Assembly: GCF_047149785.1 (NCBI RefSeq)
Contig: NZ_BAAGBE010000001.1
Location: forward strand, 620,001 to 684,000
Reading direction: 5' to 3'
Length of the DNA stretch: 64,000 bases
Source of the DNA: Nitrobacter sp047149785
Lineage (GTDB): Bacteria > Pseudomonadota > Alphaproteobacteria > Rhizobiales > Xanthobacteraceae
Of this stretch, positions 1 through 9,320 are shown piece after piece (positions within the stretch are counted from its first letter, which is position 1; each line of letters begins with the position of its first letter). Both the position numbers and the translations under genes were made by a program. The notes under the pieces are model-generated. The model was not told the DNA's origin, did no database searches, and was given only the letters and a program-made list of their open reading frames with translations.

Positions 1-931
1 CGTGCTGGACGATTTTTCGGTCGGCTTCGAGCGCAATCTGACTGAAGCGAATGGTAAGGGCGACGTGCGCATCGTGCGCGGATCGGTCATCGATGCCGAG
101 GCGGTGGCGGATGCCTTCGATAATTGTGAAGTAGTCTATCATCTGGCGACCCAATGCGTGCGTCGGTCTCTCACCAGGCCGATGGAATCTCACCACGTCA
201 ATGCGACGGGGACGATCACACTGCTGGAGGAGGCGCGGCGGCGGCGCATCGGCCGCTTCGTGTACTGTTCGAGTTCGGAAGTGTACGGAAACGCGTCGCG
301 GGCAGAACTGCGCGAGGACATCACTGTCTGCGCCCCGATGACCGCTTATGGCGCATCGAAGCTGGCGGGCGAGTTGTACACCGAGGCGTACTTGCGGACC
401 TATGGTGTGCCCACGACCGTCGTGCGCCCCTTCAATGCCTATGGGCCGCGGGCCTATCAGACCGGCGTCCGCGCCGAGGTCTTGCCACGGTTTGTCGGGC
501 GGGTTCTGAACGGGCTCAGCCCGGTCGTGTTCGGCGATGGTACGAATGCCCGCGACTTTACCTACGTGACCGAGATTGCGCGCGGCATTCGGCTTGCTGG
601 CGAAACCGATGCCGTCATCGGCCAGCGGGTCAATATCGCACGCGGAAAGCCGGTCACGGTCAACGATCTGGCGCGAGAGGTTCTCACGGCCCTTTCTCGA
701 AATGACCTGACTATCGAATATCGCGGCGACCGTCCCGGCGATGTCGCCTATCTCCATGCGGATACCGGAAAGGCAAAGGCGTTGCTGGGCTACCGGGCAC
801 AGATCGAACTCCGCGAAGGGGTGCGCGATTACATCGACTGGGTGCGCGCGACGGTCGATCCGCAGGGTCTGCTGGAGCAGAAAGTCGAGAACTGGGTCAT
901 GGAAGGCGATGCCAATGCCGTCCGTTCCTGA
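1..931 (+). CDS. NAD-dependent sugar epimerase/dehydratase, 5' end outside window
   Basis: This is a short-chain dehydrogenase/reductase of the extended nucleotide-sugar epimerase type. The frame is open from base 2. The Rossmann glycine motif that normally opens these proteins is absent, so the true start lies upstream of the window. The visible part has the YGASK catalytic Tyr-x-x-x-Lys (about residue 117), the VVRPFNAYGPR segment and the late RDFTYVTEIA segment typical of UDP-glucose 4-epimerase and 4,6-dehydratase relatives. Its stop overlaps the likely start of the downstream aminotransferase by 23 bp, so the two are probably co-translated. An epimerase or dehydratase producing a 4-keto sugar followed by a DegT transaminase is a common pairing for amino-sugar synthesis. 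The exact substrate cannot be told from sequence. Confidence 0.9.
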   Translation, partial: VLDDFSVGFERNLTEANGKGDVRIVRGSVIDAEAVADAFDNCEVVYHLATQCVRRSLTRPMESHHVNATGTITLLEEARRRRIGRFVYCSSSEVYGNASRAELREDITVCAPMTAYGASKLAGELYTEAYLRTYGVPTTVVRPFNAYGPRAYQTGVRAEVLPRFVGRVLNGLSPVVFGDGTNARDFTYVTEIARGIRLAGETDAVIGQRVNIARGKPVTVNDLAREVLTALSRNDLTIEYRGDRPGDVAYLHADTGKAKALLGYRAQIELREGVRDYIDWVRATVDPQGLLEQKVENWVMEGDANAVRS

Positions 932-2051
932 GGTCGCATTCAGTCGGCCATGCTTCGGCATCGAGGAGGAAGAGGCCGCAGCGCGCGCGATCCGCAGCCG
1001 CTGGGTGGTCGGCGGACCCAGCCTCGCCGAGTTTGAAAAGCGATTTGCCGAAGTCTGCGGTGCAGAGAATGCCGTCGGGGTGTCGTCCTGGACGACGGGT
1101 GCGTTTCTGCTGCTGAAGGCGCTGGGGATCGGTCCAGGCGATGAAGTCATCGTGCCGTCCCTGACGTTTATCGCCTCTGTCAATGTCATTATGCATGCGG
1201 GGGCCACACCCGTCTTTGCGGACATCGATCCGGCGACATTCAATATCGATCCGGAGGATGCCGAGCGTAAGGTTACGCCGAGGACGCGAGCCATCTTGCC
1301 GGTCGATCAGATTGGTCTGCCGTGCGAGATTGATCGCTTCCGGACGCTGGCGGCTGCAAAGAATCTCATTCTTATCCAGGATGCCGCCTGTTCGTTCGGA
1401 AGCAAGTTCCGCGGAGCCCCCGTCGGTTCGCTCGCACCATATTCGGTTTTCAGCCTCCATGCCCGGAAAGTGATTACAACAGGTGAGGGCGGCATGATCG
1501 TGACCAATGATGGCGAGCTATCGGCGAAACTCCGCCGCCTGCGCCATCAAGGAATGTCGCTCAGCGACTATCAGCGGCATGCGAGTTCGCCGACCACGTT
1601 CGAATCCTATCCTGAAATCGGCTATAATTTTCGTATCACCGATATCCAGGCCGCAATCGGTGTCGCGCAGATACAGAAACTCGACGGGTTTCTTGCGCGC
1701 CGCCGTGCGATCGCGCAGGCCTATATCGACGGTTTGAAGGATAATGCAATCGTCGTGGCGCCCAGCGTACCGCAGCATGTCGCGCCGAACTGGCAGTCGT
1801 TTCAGGTCAGAGTGCGTGACGGCAAGGTATCGACGCGAAATGCGTTGATGGAACATTTTTATTGTCATGGCGTGGCGACGCGTCGTGGGGTCATGGCGTC
1901 GCATCTTGAAGAGCCCTATCGTCATATGGCTGCCAGACTGCCGCATACCGAGGCCGTGGCGTTGTCGTCGCTGCAACTACCGATTTTTCCCGACATGACG
2001 AATGCGGACGCCGAACGCATTCTGGAAGTCCTGTCGCGTTTCGCAACGTAA
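909..2051 (+). CDS. DegT/DnrJ/EryC1-family sugar aminotransferase
   Basis: This is a PLP-dependent aminotransferase (about 380 residues, normal for the family) acting on nucleotide-linked keto-sugars. Visible signatures are GDEVIVPSLTFIAS, the ILPVDQIGLPCEID segment, the Asp-containing QDAACSFGS, and the internal-aldimine lysine in LHARKVITTGEGG. The frame is open further upstream, but ATG 909 (or ATG 915) gives a normal N-terminus that starts just before the preceding stop. It lies at the 3' end of a plus-strand operon with the epimerase and converges on the decayed deacetylase, whose remaining frame runs into its 3' end. Perosamine- and ArnB-type enzymes are similar. Because the WbpE-type aminotransferase of this locus is a fossil (24353-24472), this enzyme could also serve the diacetamido-uronate pathway; that is inference. 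Confidence 0.9.
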   Translation: MPMPSVPEVAFSRPCFGIEEEEAAARAIRSRWVVGGPSLAEFEKRFAEVCGAENAVGVSSWTTGAFLLLKALGIGPGDEVIVPSLTFIASVNVIMHAGATPVFADIDPATFNIDPEDAERKVTPRTRAILPVDQIGLPCEIDRFRTLAAAKNLILIQDAACSFGSKFRGAPVGSLAPYSVFSLHARKVITTGEGGMIVTNDGELSAKLRRLRHQGMSLSDYQRHASSPTTFESYPEIGYNFRITDIQAAIGVAQIQKLDGFLARRRAIAQAYIDGLKDNAIVVAPSVPQHVAPNWQSFQVRVRDGKVSTRNALMEHFYCHGVATRRGVMASHLEEPYRHMAARLPHTEAVALSSLQLPIFPDMTNADAERILEVLSRFAT

Positions 2052-2698
2052 GCAGATTGTCTCGCGAGATTCGAATCCGATCGAATAGTGGGAAGCAAGC
2101 TCCTCGATCATGACCTTCGTGCGCACGAGCGATGGCGCGCGGTAACCGGCGGTTTTGAATCCCGTTCCCACCTGCGCGCCGGCTGCGAGGCGTACGTGCC
2201 GTTCTGCCGTTGGTGCAAACGGCGTTCGATTCGAGTGATCGTAGCCGTGTATACCGATTTCATGGCCGCGATTGTCGATCTCCGAGGTCAGGCCCCTGTC
2301 GATCGGCCAGGCGCGAGGCACGATATAGTTTGCCGACCGGACATCGTTGGATTCCTCGATGGGTAAAAACCACTTGACCAGATTGTTCGGGCATTCCGCG
2401 CTGTCGATGTCGTGGGTGAGGAGAACGCGGGTCCGCGCCGGTCTTTGAAACAGCAGGTTGCCGAGGTCCGCCGCGGCATCCGCTGAAAGGTCCACGGGCC
2501 AGCCCGGGAAACTGGCCCACCGGGACTGCTGTCTTGCGCTTGCGACCGTACTGCGCCGTTACCCCAGTCGACATTGCCACTGCCGACCAGAGTAGCTAAT
2601 TTGGCCGGCAGCATAATATCAAGCCCGTCGGCCCAGGATGCCGCCGCAGGCAATATCTGCCAGCATAGCCGTACTTTGATCAGCGAAGTCTCAGACAT
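1977..2698 (-). pseudogene. polysaccharide deacetylase, frameshifted and C-terminally truncated
   Basis: The N-terminus starts at ATG 2698, overlapping the end of the glycosyltransferase by 8 bp. It reads MSETSLIKVR and stays in frame to about 2550. The continuation is in another frame: FPGWPVDLSADAAADL, then LLTHDIDSAE and the deacetylase metal-site segment GHEIGIHGYDHSN. Extending the second frame upstream meets a TAA near 2565, so one frameshift (roughly 2500-2560) separates the halves. Homology appears to stop around 2060-2070. The last residues read into the 3' end of the aminotransferase gene, so the C-terminal part of the NodB-like domain is missing. The gene was probably the last of the minus-strand operon cysD-cysN/C-GT2-deacetylase. 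A sequencing error could explain the frameshift but not the truncation. Confidence 0.7.
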
Positions 2699-3671
2699 CG
2701 CCTGCTGGCCTCATTGATGGTGGTTTGGTTCTTTTTGAAACGAAATAGAGCGGGCGCTTCTTTGTCTCGATGAAAATACGATAAAGATATTCGGCGAGCA
2801 TTCCGACCATCATGAACAGCAATCCGAATAGCACGGTCATCATGGTCATGATGCCGGTCCAACCGGGCTCCACGTCGTTAAGCGACCAGTTTATCAGCAG
2901 ATACAGCAGGAATAGGATACTGCCGGTGAAGACGGTGAACCCGAGTATTGCAACGAACTTCGCGGGAACTGGCGAAAAGCCGACAAAGACGTCATAGGCT
3001 GTGTTCAGCATCTGGCCGAACGACCATCGTGTGGTGCCGTGGACGCGTGCTTTGCGGTCGTAAGGGACTGTGGCCTGGTCGAAACCCGTCCAGGCGACCA
3101 GAGCGAACGTGACACGGTTATGCTCGCGGTATTGTAGAAAACAATCGAATGCGGTGCGATCCATGAGCAGGAAGCTGCCGGTCCTGAACCGTGAATTCTT
3201 CGGCATCGCATAGCGTCTCAGGACATGGTTCAGGATATGCGACGCGGTTTTGCGCGGCCAGCTATCGGCGCGTTCACGGCGCGCGCCCCAGACGACATCG
3301 GCACCGTTGCGCCATTCCCGGATGAAATCGAGAACGGTTTCGGGTGGATCCTGCAGGTCGCAGGCCAGCGTGGCGATAATGTCCTGGTCGGGCTCGACGT
3401 GATCGAAGCCGGCCGTCAGTGCGTAGTGCGCGCCGAAATTCCGTGACAGCCGAACTCCGGAAAAACGAGACGACTTGCGGGCCAGTGCTTCGATCCTGGC
3501 CCAACTGTCGTCCGATGACCCGTCGTCGACAAAAATGACGTGGCCGTCGATCTTGGGGTCGGCGAAAATGACGCGGATGACTGCATCCGCGCACGCGTCG
3601 ATATTCGACGACTCATTGAATACCGGGGTAATCAGGGTCAGCCGCGCTGGGCGTGCTCTCTCGTTGGTCAT
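2691..3671 (-). CDS. family 2 glycosyltransferase with two C-terminal membrane segments
   Basis: This is a GT-A inverting glycosyltransferase of the polyprenyl-phosphate sugar transferase group (DPM1/ArnC/GtrB-like), about 326 residues. Motifs are LITPVFNESSN at the N-terminus, the nucleotide-binding FVDDGSSDDS, LSRNFGAHYALTAG, and the DXD-type CDLQDPPE. Two hydrophobic hairpins follow near residues 225-290 (FVAILGFTVFTGSILFLLYL and GIMTMMTVLFGLLFMMVGM). Such proteins load a sugar onto undecaprenyl phosphate on the cytoplasmic face for later transfer to a glycan. The open frame extends 25 codons further upstream, but ATG 3671 fits the family N-terminus better. It is followed with overlap by the deacetylase remnant and preceded at about 105 bp by cysN/C. 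Confidence 0.9.
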   Translation of the reverse strand: MTNERARPARLTLITPVFNESSNIDACADAVIRVIFADPKIDGHVIFVDDGSSDDSWARIEALARKSSRFSGVRLSRNFGAHYALTAGFDHVEPDQDIIATLACDLQDPPETVLDFIREWRNGADVVWGARRERADSWPRKTASHILNHVLRRYAMPKNSRFRTGSFLLMDRTAFDCFLQYREHNRVTFALVAWTGFDQATVPYDRKARVHGTTRWSFGQMLNTAYDVFVGFSPVPAKFVAILGFTVFTGSILFLLYLLINWSLNDVEPGWTGIMTMMTVLFGLLFMMVGMLAEYLYRIFIETKKRPLYFVSKRTKPPSMRPAGDV

Positions 3672-3776
3672 TTTGAACCGTGCGAAGTGTGCCTGATTAC
3701 TTCTGGAATTAATCTCTGCATAACGTTGAACCCGCACCAAGTCCATCGTCCGGAACGGCAGAATTCCTCGTGCGGG

Positions 3777-5606
3777 CTAGGAGCTTTTGATCCGGGGAAG
3801 CAGCCATGCTGCGACGCGAGAGACAGCATCGGCCACTTCTTCCGTACCCATGATGTGGACGTCCGGCCTCTCCGGTGGTTCGTATGGTGAATCGAGACCG
3901 GTAAAGTTCTTGATCTTGCCAGCAAGCGCCGCTGCGTAGAGGCCTTTCGGGTCGCGCCGTATACATTCCTCGAGCGATGTATCCATGAATATCTCGACGA
4001 ATTCATCTGCGCCGACCAGTTCACGCAAGCTATCCCGTTCGGCCCGGAACGGTGAAATGAAGCAGCAAATAACGATCAGCCCGGCGTTCAGGAGCAGCCT
4101 TGCAAGTTCGCCGACCCGTCTGATGTTCTCAACGCGATCGGCATCGGTAAATCCAAGGTCGCGATTCAGGCCATGTCTGACGTTATCGCCATCGAGCAAA
4201 AACGTGTGGTATCCGAGATCGTGTAGGATTTTTTCGAGCTGATTGGCAATCGTGGATTTTCCGGACCCGGGCAATCCCGTGAACCAGAGAATAGTCGGCT
4301 TTTGCTGTTTAAGGGCCGCATGCTGCGCCTTGCCGATCAAATGCTCATGGTGGTGGATATTGGTCGCACGGCGAAGCGGAAACGATATCATGCCGGCGCC
4401 GGCCGTTGCGTTGGTGAAACGGTCGATCAGGATGAAAGATCCTGTCCTCCGGTTGTCCGCATAGGGATCGAAAACCAGCGGCGCCGAGGTCGAGATGTTG
4501 CAGGTTCCAATCTCGTTGAGGCCCAACGTTCTGGCGGCTCTCTGATCGAGCGTGTTGACGTCGATCTGATGTTTCAGCGTTGTGATACGCGCCGGAATCT
4601 TTTGGGTGCCGGATTTCAGAAGATAGGATCGTCCCGGCAGCATCGGACTGTCATCCATCCAGATTAGTTTGCATGCGAATTGATCAGCGACGGCCGGCCT
4701 GTTCTGCGGGTCCACCAAAACGTCCCCGCGCGTGATATCAATCTCGTCACCGAGCACGAGTGTGACCGAGTCGCCCGCCGCGGCCTGTTCGCGTTCGCCG
4801 TCGAACGTGACGATCCTTGAGACGGTCGTTTTGCGGCCCGATCGCGCGACCACGACATCGCCCCCGCGAACGACCGAACCGCCGGCGACGGTGCCGGCAT
4901 AGCCACGAAAATCTGAATGCGGCCGGCTTACAAGCTGCACGGGAAATCGGAACGGCTGAGAATCGGAGCACGCGGAGATATCGATATGCTCAAGATGCTC
5001 GACGAGGGTAGGGCCCTCGTACCATGGCGTTAATGAGGAGCGGACGACGACATTTACGCCGAAACGGCCAGATATCGGAATTGCCGCCACGGAACGAAAC
5101 TCCAGAGGCTCGGCGAACGCACGATAAGCCTCAACGATCCGGTCGAATGTCTCGCGCGAATAGCCGACGAGGTCCATCTTGTTGACGGCGAGCATGACGT
5201 GCCGGATGCCGAGCAGCGAGCAGATGAAACCGTGCCGTTTCGTCTGGGTCAGGAGGCCTTTGCGGGCATCGACGAGAATGATTGCAATATCGGCCGCCGA
5301 GGCTCCGGTGGCCATGTTGCGCGTGTATTGTTCGTGTCCCGGTGTGTCCGCGACAATGAAGCTGCGGTTTCGGGTAGCGAAGAACCGATAGGCGACGTCG
5401 ATTGTGATGCCTTGCTCGCGTTCGGCTTCAAGACCATCCAGCAGAAGCGCGAGATCGACGTCCTCGCCGTTTGTGCCGTACCGAGCCGAGTCGCGCTCGA
5501 CGGCGGACAATTGATCTTGAAAGATGGATTTCGAATCGAGAAGAAGGCGGCCGATCAGGGTCGATTTGCCGTCATCGACAGATCCGCAGGTCAGGAGGCG
5601 GAGCAA
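3777..5606 (-). CDS. cysN/cysC: bifunctional sulfate adenylyltransferase large subunit / APS kinase (CysN-CysC fusion)
   Basis: The N-terminal half is an EF-Tu-like GTPase: P-loop GSVDDGKST, G3 DTPGHEQYTRNM, G4 NKMDLVGY. With CysD it makes adenosine 5'-phosphosulfate from ATP and sulfate. The last ~190 residues form an APS kinase with its own P-loop FTGLPGSGKST and the DGDNVRHGLN segment, giving PAPS. This fused layout is the NodQ/CysNC type. Start choice is difficult. TTG 5606 leaves only about seven residues before the P-loop, while the frame stays open to a CTG at 5661-5663 that overlaps the cysD stop as CTGA and would add TTAPSNESPDCSG. No ATG or GTG exists between them. The coupling and usual length favour a start at 5663. 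Confidence 0.93.
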   Translation of the reverse strand: MLRLLTCGSVDDGKSTLIGRLLLDSKSIFQDQLSAVERDSARYGTNGEDVDLALLLDGLEAEREQGITIDVAYRFFATRNRSFIVADTPGHEQYTRNMATGASAADIAIILVDARKGLLTQTKRHGFICSLLGIRHVMLAVNKMDLVGYSRETFDRIVEAYRAFAEPLEFRSVAAIPISGRFGVNVVVRSSLTPWYEGPTLVEHLEHIDISACSDSQPFRFPVQLVSRPHSDFRGYAGTVAGGSVVRGGDVVVARSGRKTTVSRIVTFDGEREQAAAGDSVTLVLGDEIDITRGDVLVDPQNRPAVADQFACKLIWMDDSPMLPGRSYLLKSGTQKIPARITTLKHQIDVNTLDQRAARTLGLNEIGTCNISTSAPLVFDPYADNRRTGSFILIDRFTNATAGAGMISFPLRRATNIHHHEHLIGKAQHAALKQQKPTILWFTGLPGSGKSTIANQLEKILHDLGYHTFLLDGDNVRHGLNRDLGFTDADRVENIRRVGELARLLLNAGLIVICCFISPFRAERDSLRELVGADEFVEIFMDTSLEECIRRDPKGLYAAALAGKIKNFTGLDSPYEPPERPDVHIMGTEEVADAVSRVAAWLLPRIKSS

Positions 5607-5659
5607 TTCGCCTTCGCGCCTCCCGCTGCAATCGGGGGACTCGTTTGAAGGTGCAGTGG

Positions 5660-6670
5660 TCAGAAGTACCCCTCCCGCTTCTTTCGTTCCATCGATGCGG
5701 TTTCGTCGTAGTCGATAAGGCGTCCTTGACGCTCCGACATCATCGAACCCTGCATTTCAGCGATGATATCGTCGACGTTCGCAGCTCGCGATTCCATCGC
5801 GCCGGTCAATGGATAACATCCCAATGTTCGGAACCTGACGGGCAGCATTTCCGGTATTTCGCCGCGATTCAAGGGCATTCGTTCATCATCCCGCATGATG
5901 AGGGCGCCTGAGCGACGGACGATAGGTCTTGATTTGGAGAAGTAGAGCGGGACGACTGGGATCTGCTCCAGCTTGATGTAGGTCCAGACATCCAGTTCGG
6001 TCCAGTTCGACAGCGGAAAAATCCTGAGCGACTCGCCGTCCTTGATCCGGGTGTTGTACAGGTTCCAGAGTTCCGGGCGCTGGTTGCGTGGGTCCCACGC
6101 GTGGGAGGCGTTGCGGAACGAAAACACTCTTTCCTTGGCGCGGCTCTTTTCCTCGTCCCGGCGTGCGCCGCCAAAGGCAGCATCGAACTTCCACTTATCC
6201 AGCGCCTGCCGCAGCGCTTCTGTACTCATGACTTGCGCATGCGTGCTTGCTCCGGAGGCAATAGGATTGATGCCGCGGCGCAAGCCGTCTTCGTTGGTGT
6301 GGACCCGCAGCTCGATACCGAGCGCTTCCGCGATCAGATCGCGGAACGTGATCATGTCCTGAAAATCCCAGGTCGTCGCGATATGAAGGACGGGAAACGG
6401 CGGCTTGTCCGGGAAAAAAGCCTTTCGGGCGATATGGAGCATCGTCGTCGAATCTTTGCCGATCGAATACAAAAGGACCGGGTTTGTCATTTCGGCGACA
6501 ACTTCGCGCATGATCTCGATCGACTCGGCTTCCAGCCGCCGCAGGTGGGGAGTGAGATCGCGCCCCCGCGGCGTATCCGCGCCCTGCCGCGCATAGCGCG
6601 AAATGATCTCCGCAAGCGGCGTCTCTGCCGTCTGTAGAGTGCGCGGCTGCAAGGCGTTGCGGACTGTCAT
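5660..6670 (-). CDS. cysD: sulfate adenylyltransferase small subunit
   Basis: This is an ATP-pyrophosphatase of the PAPS-reductase/CysD superfamily, which adenylates sulfate together with CysN. The PP-loop reads LLYSIGKDSTTMLHIARKAF, with the usual SGGKDS changed to SIGKDS as is normal for CysD. Further family segments are AAFGGARRDEEKSRAKER, PLSNWTELDVW and the C-terminal LGCYPLTGA. At 336 residues it is about 35 longer than E. coli CysD, the excess being an N-terminal extension. It ends in KREGYF just before the coupled cysN/C. Position inside the polysaccharide locus permits either assimilatory sulfate use or PAPS supply for glycan sulfation; no sulfotransferase is visible here. Confidence 0.95.
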   Translation of the reverse strand: MTVRNALQPRTLQTAETPLAEIISRYARQGADTPRGRDLTPHLRRLEAESIEIMREVVAEMTNPVLLYSIGKDSTTMLHIARKAFFPDKPPFPVLHIATTWDFQDMITFRDLIAEALGIELRVHTNEDGLRRGINPIASGASTHAQVMSTEALRQALDKWKFDAAFGGARRDEEKSRAKERVFSFRNASHAWDPRNQRPELWNLYNTRIKDGESLRIFPLSNWTELDVWTYIKLEQIPVVPLYFSKSRPIVRRSGALIMRDDERMPLNRGEIPEMLPVRFRTLGCYPLTGAMESRAANVDDIIAEMQGSMMSERQGRLIDYDETASMERKKREGYF

Positions 6671-6743
6671 GTGGCTTCGAGGCTTCTCATCTTGCGCGTC
6701 ACAGTGAAGATTGTAGGTGCGATCCCCAGCATGGAGCGGCGCC

Positions 6744-7226
6744 CTACAAACGGAAAATCGAGAAATTTGATCGGAAAAAAACGAGACAAAAGATCAGGTA
6801 GAGGAATGCTTCGGGGCGCTCATTGCCAAACGAGAAAATCACAGCCAGGACTTCGGTCCGCGGATCGATGCGATGATTGCCGGCGCCGATATCGATGACA
6901 AGCTGTTTGTCGGGGTCGGCAAAACGCAAAACAGCGGCACGGTCATTGAAAGGGAACGTCGGCGCGAAGACCGTAATCCCCACCGCGCAGTAGGCCTTTC
7001 CGAGGATCTGCTTGAGCCGATATTTGACGATGTCGAGTTCGTCTGTCGCGTCGGGGGTTTCGATAAAATAGATTTTTCCGTTCCTGACCGGATAGTCCGC
7101 CGAACATGAGGAGCAGCAAAGAGACGACGGCGTGTCGACGAGATCAGCCCGGCATGCCGGGCACCAGAGCGCGCCGCGCACTTTCGCCAAACGTGCACTC
7201 TGCTGGAGGTCTGCTGGACCGGTCAT
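6744..7226 (-). pseudogene. truncated SAM methyltransferase with N-terminal zinc-ribbon
   Basis: About 110 recognisable residues remain. A Trm112-like zinc ribbon comes first, with cysteine pairs in WCPACRADL and CCSSCSADY, followed by a linker and then methyltransferase motif I, VIDIGAGNHRID. That is where the SAM-binding fold begins in this family of glycan-cluster methyltransferases. After about residue 120 the reading becomes non-family, hydrophobic sequence and ends at 6744, leaving no room for motifs II-IV. This looks like the 5' third of a gene whose remainder was deleted. It stands upstream of cysD on the same strand, with 73 bp between them. An intact short protein is possible but could not be a complete methyltransferase. 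Confidence 0.65.
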
Positions 7227-7430
7227 CGCAACCCGCTCAACTCCACTGTTTCGTCGGCTGCGACACGTTTTCCTAGCTGACGCGGTCGGGGAAGTTCAGC
7301 CCGAATATCATAGAATCGTCCAGATCAGGAATATTTTGCAAATAGACTCATTCCGGCCTAATGAGGGGCCTGATCGGAGTTCGGGTTGCTGTCGGCGGCC
7401 GTGGTGAACCTATCACGACAGGAATATGGA

Positions 7431-9320
7431 GTGAGCGCGGAATCGGAGGATATAGGCGGGTCGCTAGTCTGGAAATTCTGGCGTGCTGCAGGCTACCTCC
7501 TGGTTGCCCTGAATATTGGTCTCTTCATTTTATTTTGCACGCGCGGTCTCGATCTGACCGACGAAGGCTTTTACCTGAACTGGATCAAGAACCCTTGGGA
7601 GTATTCCTTTTTTCTCACTGCGACTGGATTTTTCTTTCATCCTCTCGCGCTGATTTTTCCAGACAACGTCGTTGCTTGGCGATGGGCTGGCGGCGCGCTG
7701 CTTCTCGGTTCCGCCTTTGCATTTGGCTGTAGCATTCGATCGTATGTCTATCGATGGCTTCCCGAGAAGCCGGAATTACCGTTGTCGACCATTCTGGTTC
7801 TGTCCACGACGGTCCTGTTCTTCTATAGCTGGTGGCTGCCTTCTCCCGGATACAATCTGCTGAATCTTGCAGGATGTTTGTTGTTCGCGGCCGGTTTGCT
7901 GTTTAGCGCGGCCTTTGAGGATTCTGGCGTCGCCATTTATTGGCGTCTTGCGCGAAGTGCCGGATTGACGACGTTCGGTGCGGTTGCAATCTGGATGTCG
8001 CGACCTTCTACCGTCTTCCCAATGGCGCTGTTCGCTCTGATTTTTCTCGCAGTTCATCGACGACGTGGAGTTCTATGGTCGCTGATCCTTGCCGGTGTTC
8101 TGACGTTGGCTTTGAGCGCACTTATCGTTCTTGAAATTGGCGGAACGTTTCAGGGGCTGATTGAGCGTTATCAGCAGGGATTTGCAATCATCAGTCTGTT
8201 GCGACCTGATCTCCTTCCTTCGATCCAGGAGCAATTTCAACACACGTTCTCCAGATCGGAATGGGGACTTTTTCTCGGGGCAAGCTTGCTGAGCTTTGTG
8301 ATTGTTCAAACAGCAACACGGAAGAATAACGACAGGGTGCGTGCTCATCTTGTTGTGCTTGGGTTGCTTGTGCTCATGAGCGGTGGCGTTGGGTTCCAAC
8401 TGCTTGTTGATTCGGGCGGGCAATCGGTAGCAAAGCTGATCTCGTTGGGAACCGTGCTCGCTTTGCTGGCAGCGTATCTGCTTCAACGGAAGATGCCGGC
8501 AATCATTGCAAGCTCGCTTGTGGTTGTCGTGATGGGACTGCTCGCGTGGGGTTTATCTTCCATCCTCGCGATTGTTCTTTTGGTATCTTTCCTGCTTGTC
8601 TTGATAGGTTGGTTCGATACGGATCGGGCTAAAGCGGCCTGGACGGCGATGCTGCTTTGTTGGATCCCGATCTTCTTCGGAATCGGAAGTAGCAACGATA
8701 TCGATCTGATGGCGGGCCTTACTGCAGTCTTCTGGATTTCGACTGCGCTTTTTCTCGTTGTTGTTCTGTTTCCAACCGCTCAATTTTCTCTTACGACATG
8801 GATAAGTGTCGGATTTTCTTGCGCGACGGTTGTCGCACTTGTGGTAGCTTCATTTAAGCCTTACCGGCTGGTACACTCTCTTTGGGCACAGAATGAGTGC
8901 GTTGCCATTGGCGAATCAACTCTTCCTATCTGTCTGGATCGCGCATCTGTTGCCTATTTTCGCGGTACAAAGGGAGCGGCATACGCCGCCGGCTTTACCA
9001 AAGGGACACCGGTGATCGACCTGACGGGAACGTCTCCCTCGACGATCTTTTTTCTGGAGGGATTGCCGATCGGTTCAGCCTGGTTGCTGGGCGGGTATCC
9101 GAAAAGCGAAGAGTTCACAAGAAGAGCGCTTGAAACCGTACCGCGCGATCAGCTCGGCCGTGCTTGGGTTCTAACGGCGCCGAAGGGGCACCAGTCGATT
9201 CCAGACACAGTGATGAAATCTCTGGGTTTGAATTTTCCTCTCGATTACCAAGAAGTTGTTCGAAGCGGAACGGAATACGAAAACGAAACGCATGTTCTTT
9301 GGAAACCGAATCTCAAATAG
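7431..9320 (+). CDS. large polytopic membrane protein, probable GT-C-type glycosyltransferase
   Basis: The protein has about 629 residues and many hydrophobic helices, spread from residue ~20 to ~490, with a hydrophilic C-terminal domain of ~140 residues. Shortly after the first helix is the acidic motif GLDLTDEGFYLNW. Paired acidic residues in the first periplasmic loop are characteristic of lipid-linked-sugar GT-C transferases (PMT/ArnT-like), which is the basis for the call. GTG 7431 has a plausible AGGA upstream; the frame is also open to TTG 7386 and GTG 7401. It reads divergently from the methyltransferase remnant and stands alone. It shows no frameshift. Wzy-type polymerase or an uncharacterised membrane protein are alternatives. 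Confidence 0.6.
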   Translation: MSAESEDIGGSLVWKFWRAAGYLLVALNIGLFILFCTRGLDLTDEGFYLNWIKNPWEYSFFLTATGFFFHPLALIFPDNVVAWRWAGGALLLGSAFAFGCSIRSYVYRWLPEKPELPLSTILVLSTTVLFFYSWWLPSPGYNLLNLAGCLLFAAGLLFSAAFEDSGVAIYWRLARSAGLTTFGAVAIWMSRPSTVFPMALFALIFLAVHRRRGVLWSLILAGVLTLALSALIVLEIGGTFQGLIERYQQGFAIISLLRPDLLPSIQEQFQHTFSRSEWGLFLGASLLSFVIVQTATRKNNDRVRAHLVVLGLLVLMSGGVGFQLLVDSGGQSVAKLISLGTVLALLAAYLLQRKMPAIIASSLVVVVMGLLAWGLSSILAIVLLVSFLLVLIGWFDTDRAKAAWTAMLLCWIPIFFGIGSSNDIDLMAGLTAVFWISTALFLVVVLFPTAQFSLTTWISVGFSCATVVALVVASFKPYRLVHSLWAQNECVAIGESTLPICLDRASVAYFRGTKGAAYAAGFTKGTPVIDLTGTSPSTIFFLEGLPIGSAWLLGGYPKSEEFTRRALETVPRDQLGRAWVLTAPKGHQSIPDTVMKSLGLNFPLDYQEVVRSGTEYENETHVLWKPNLK

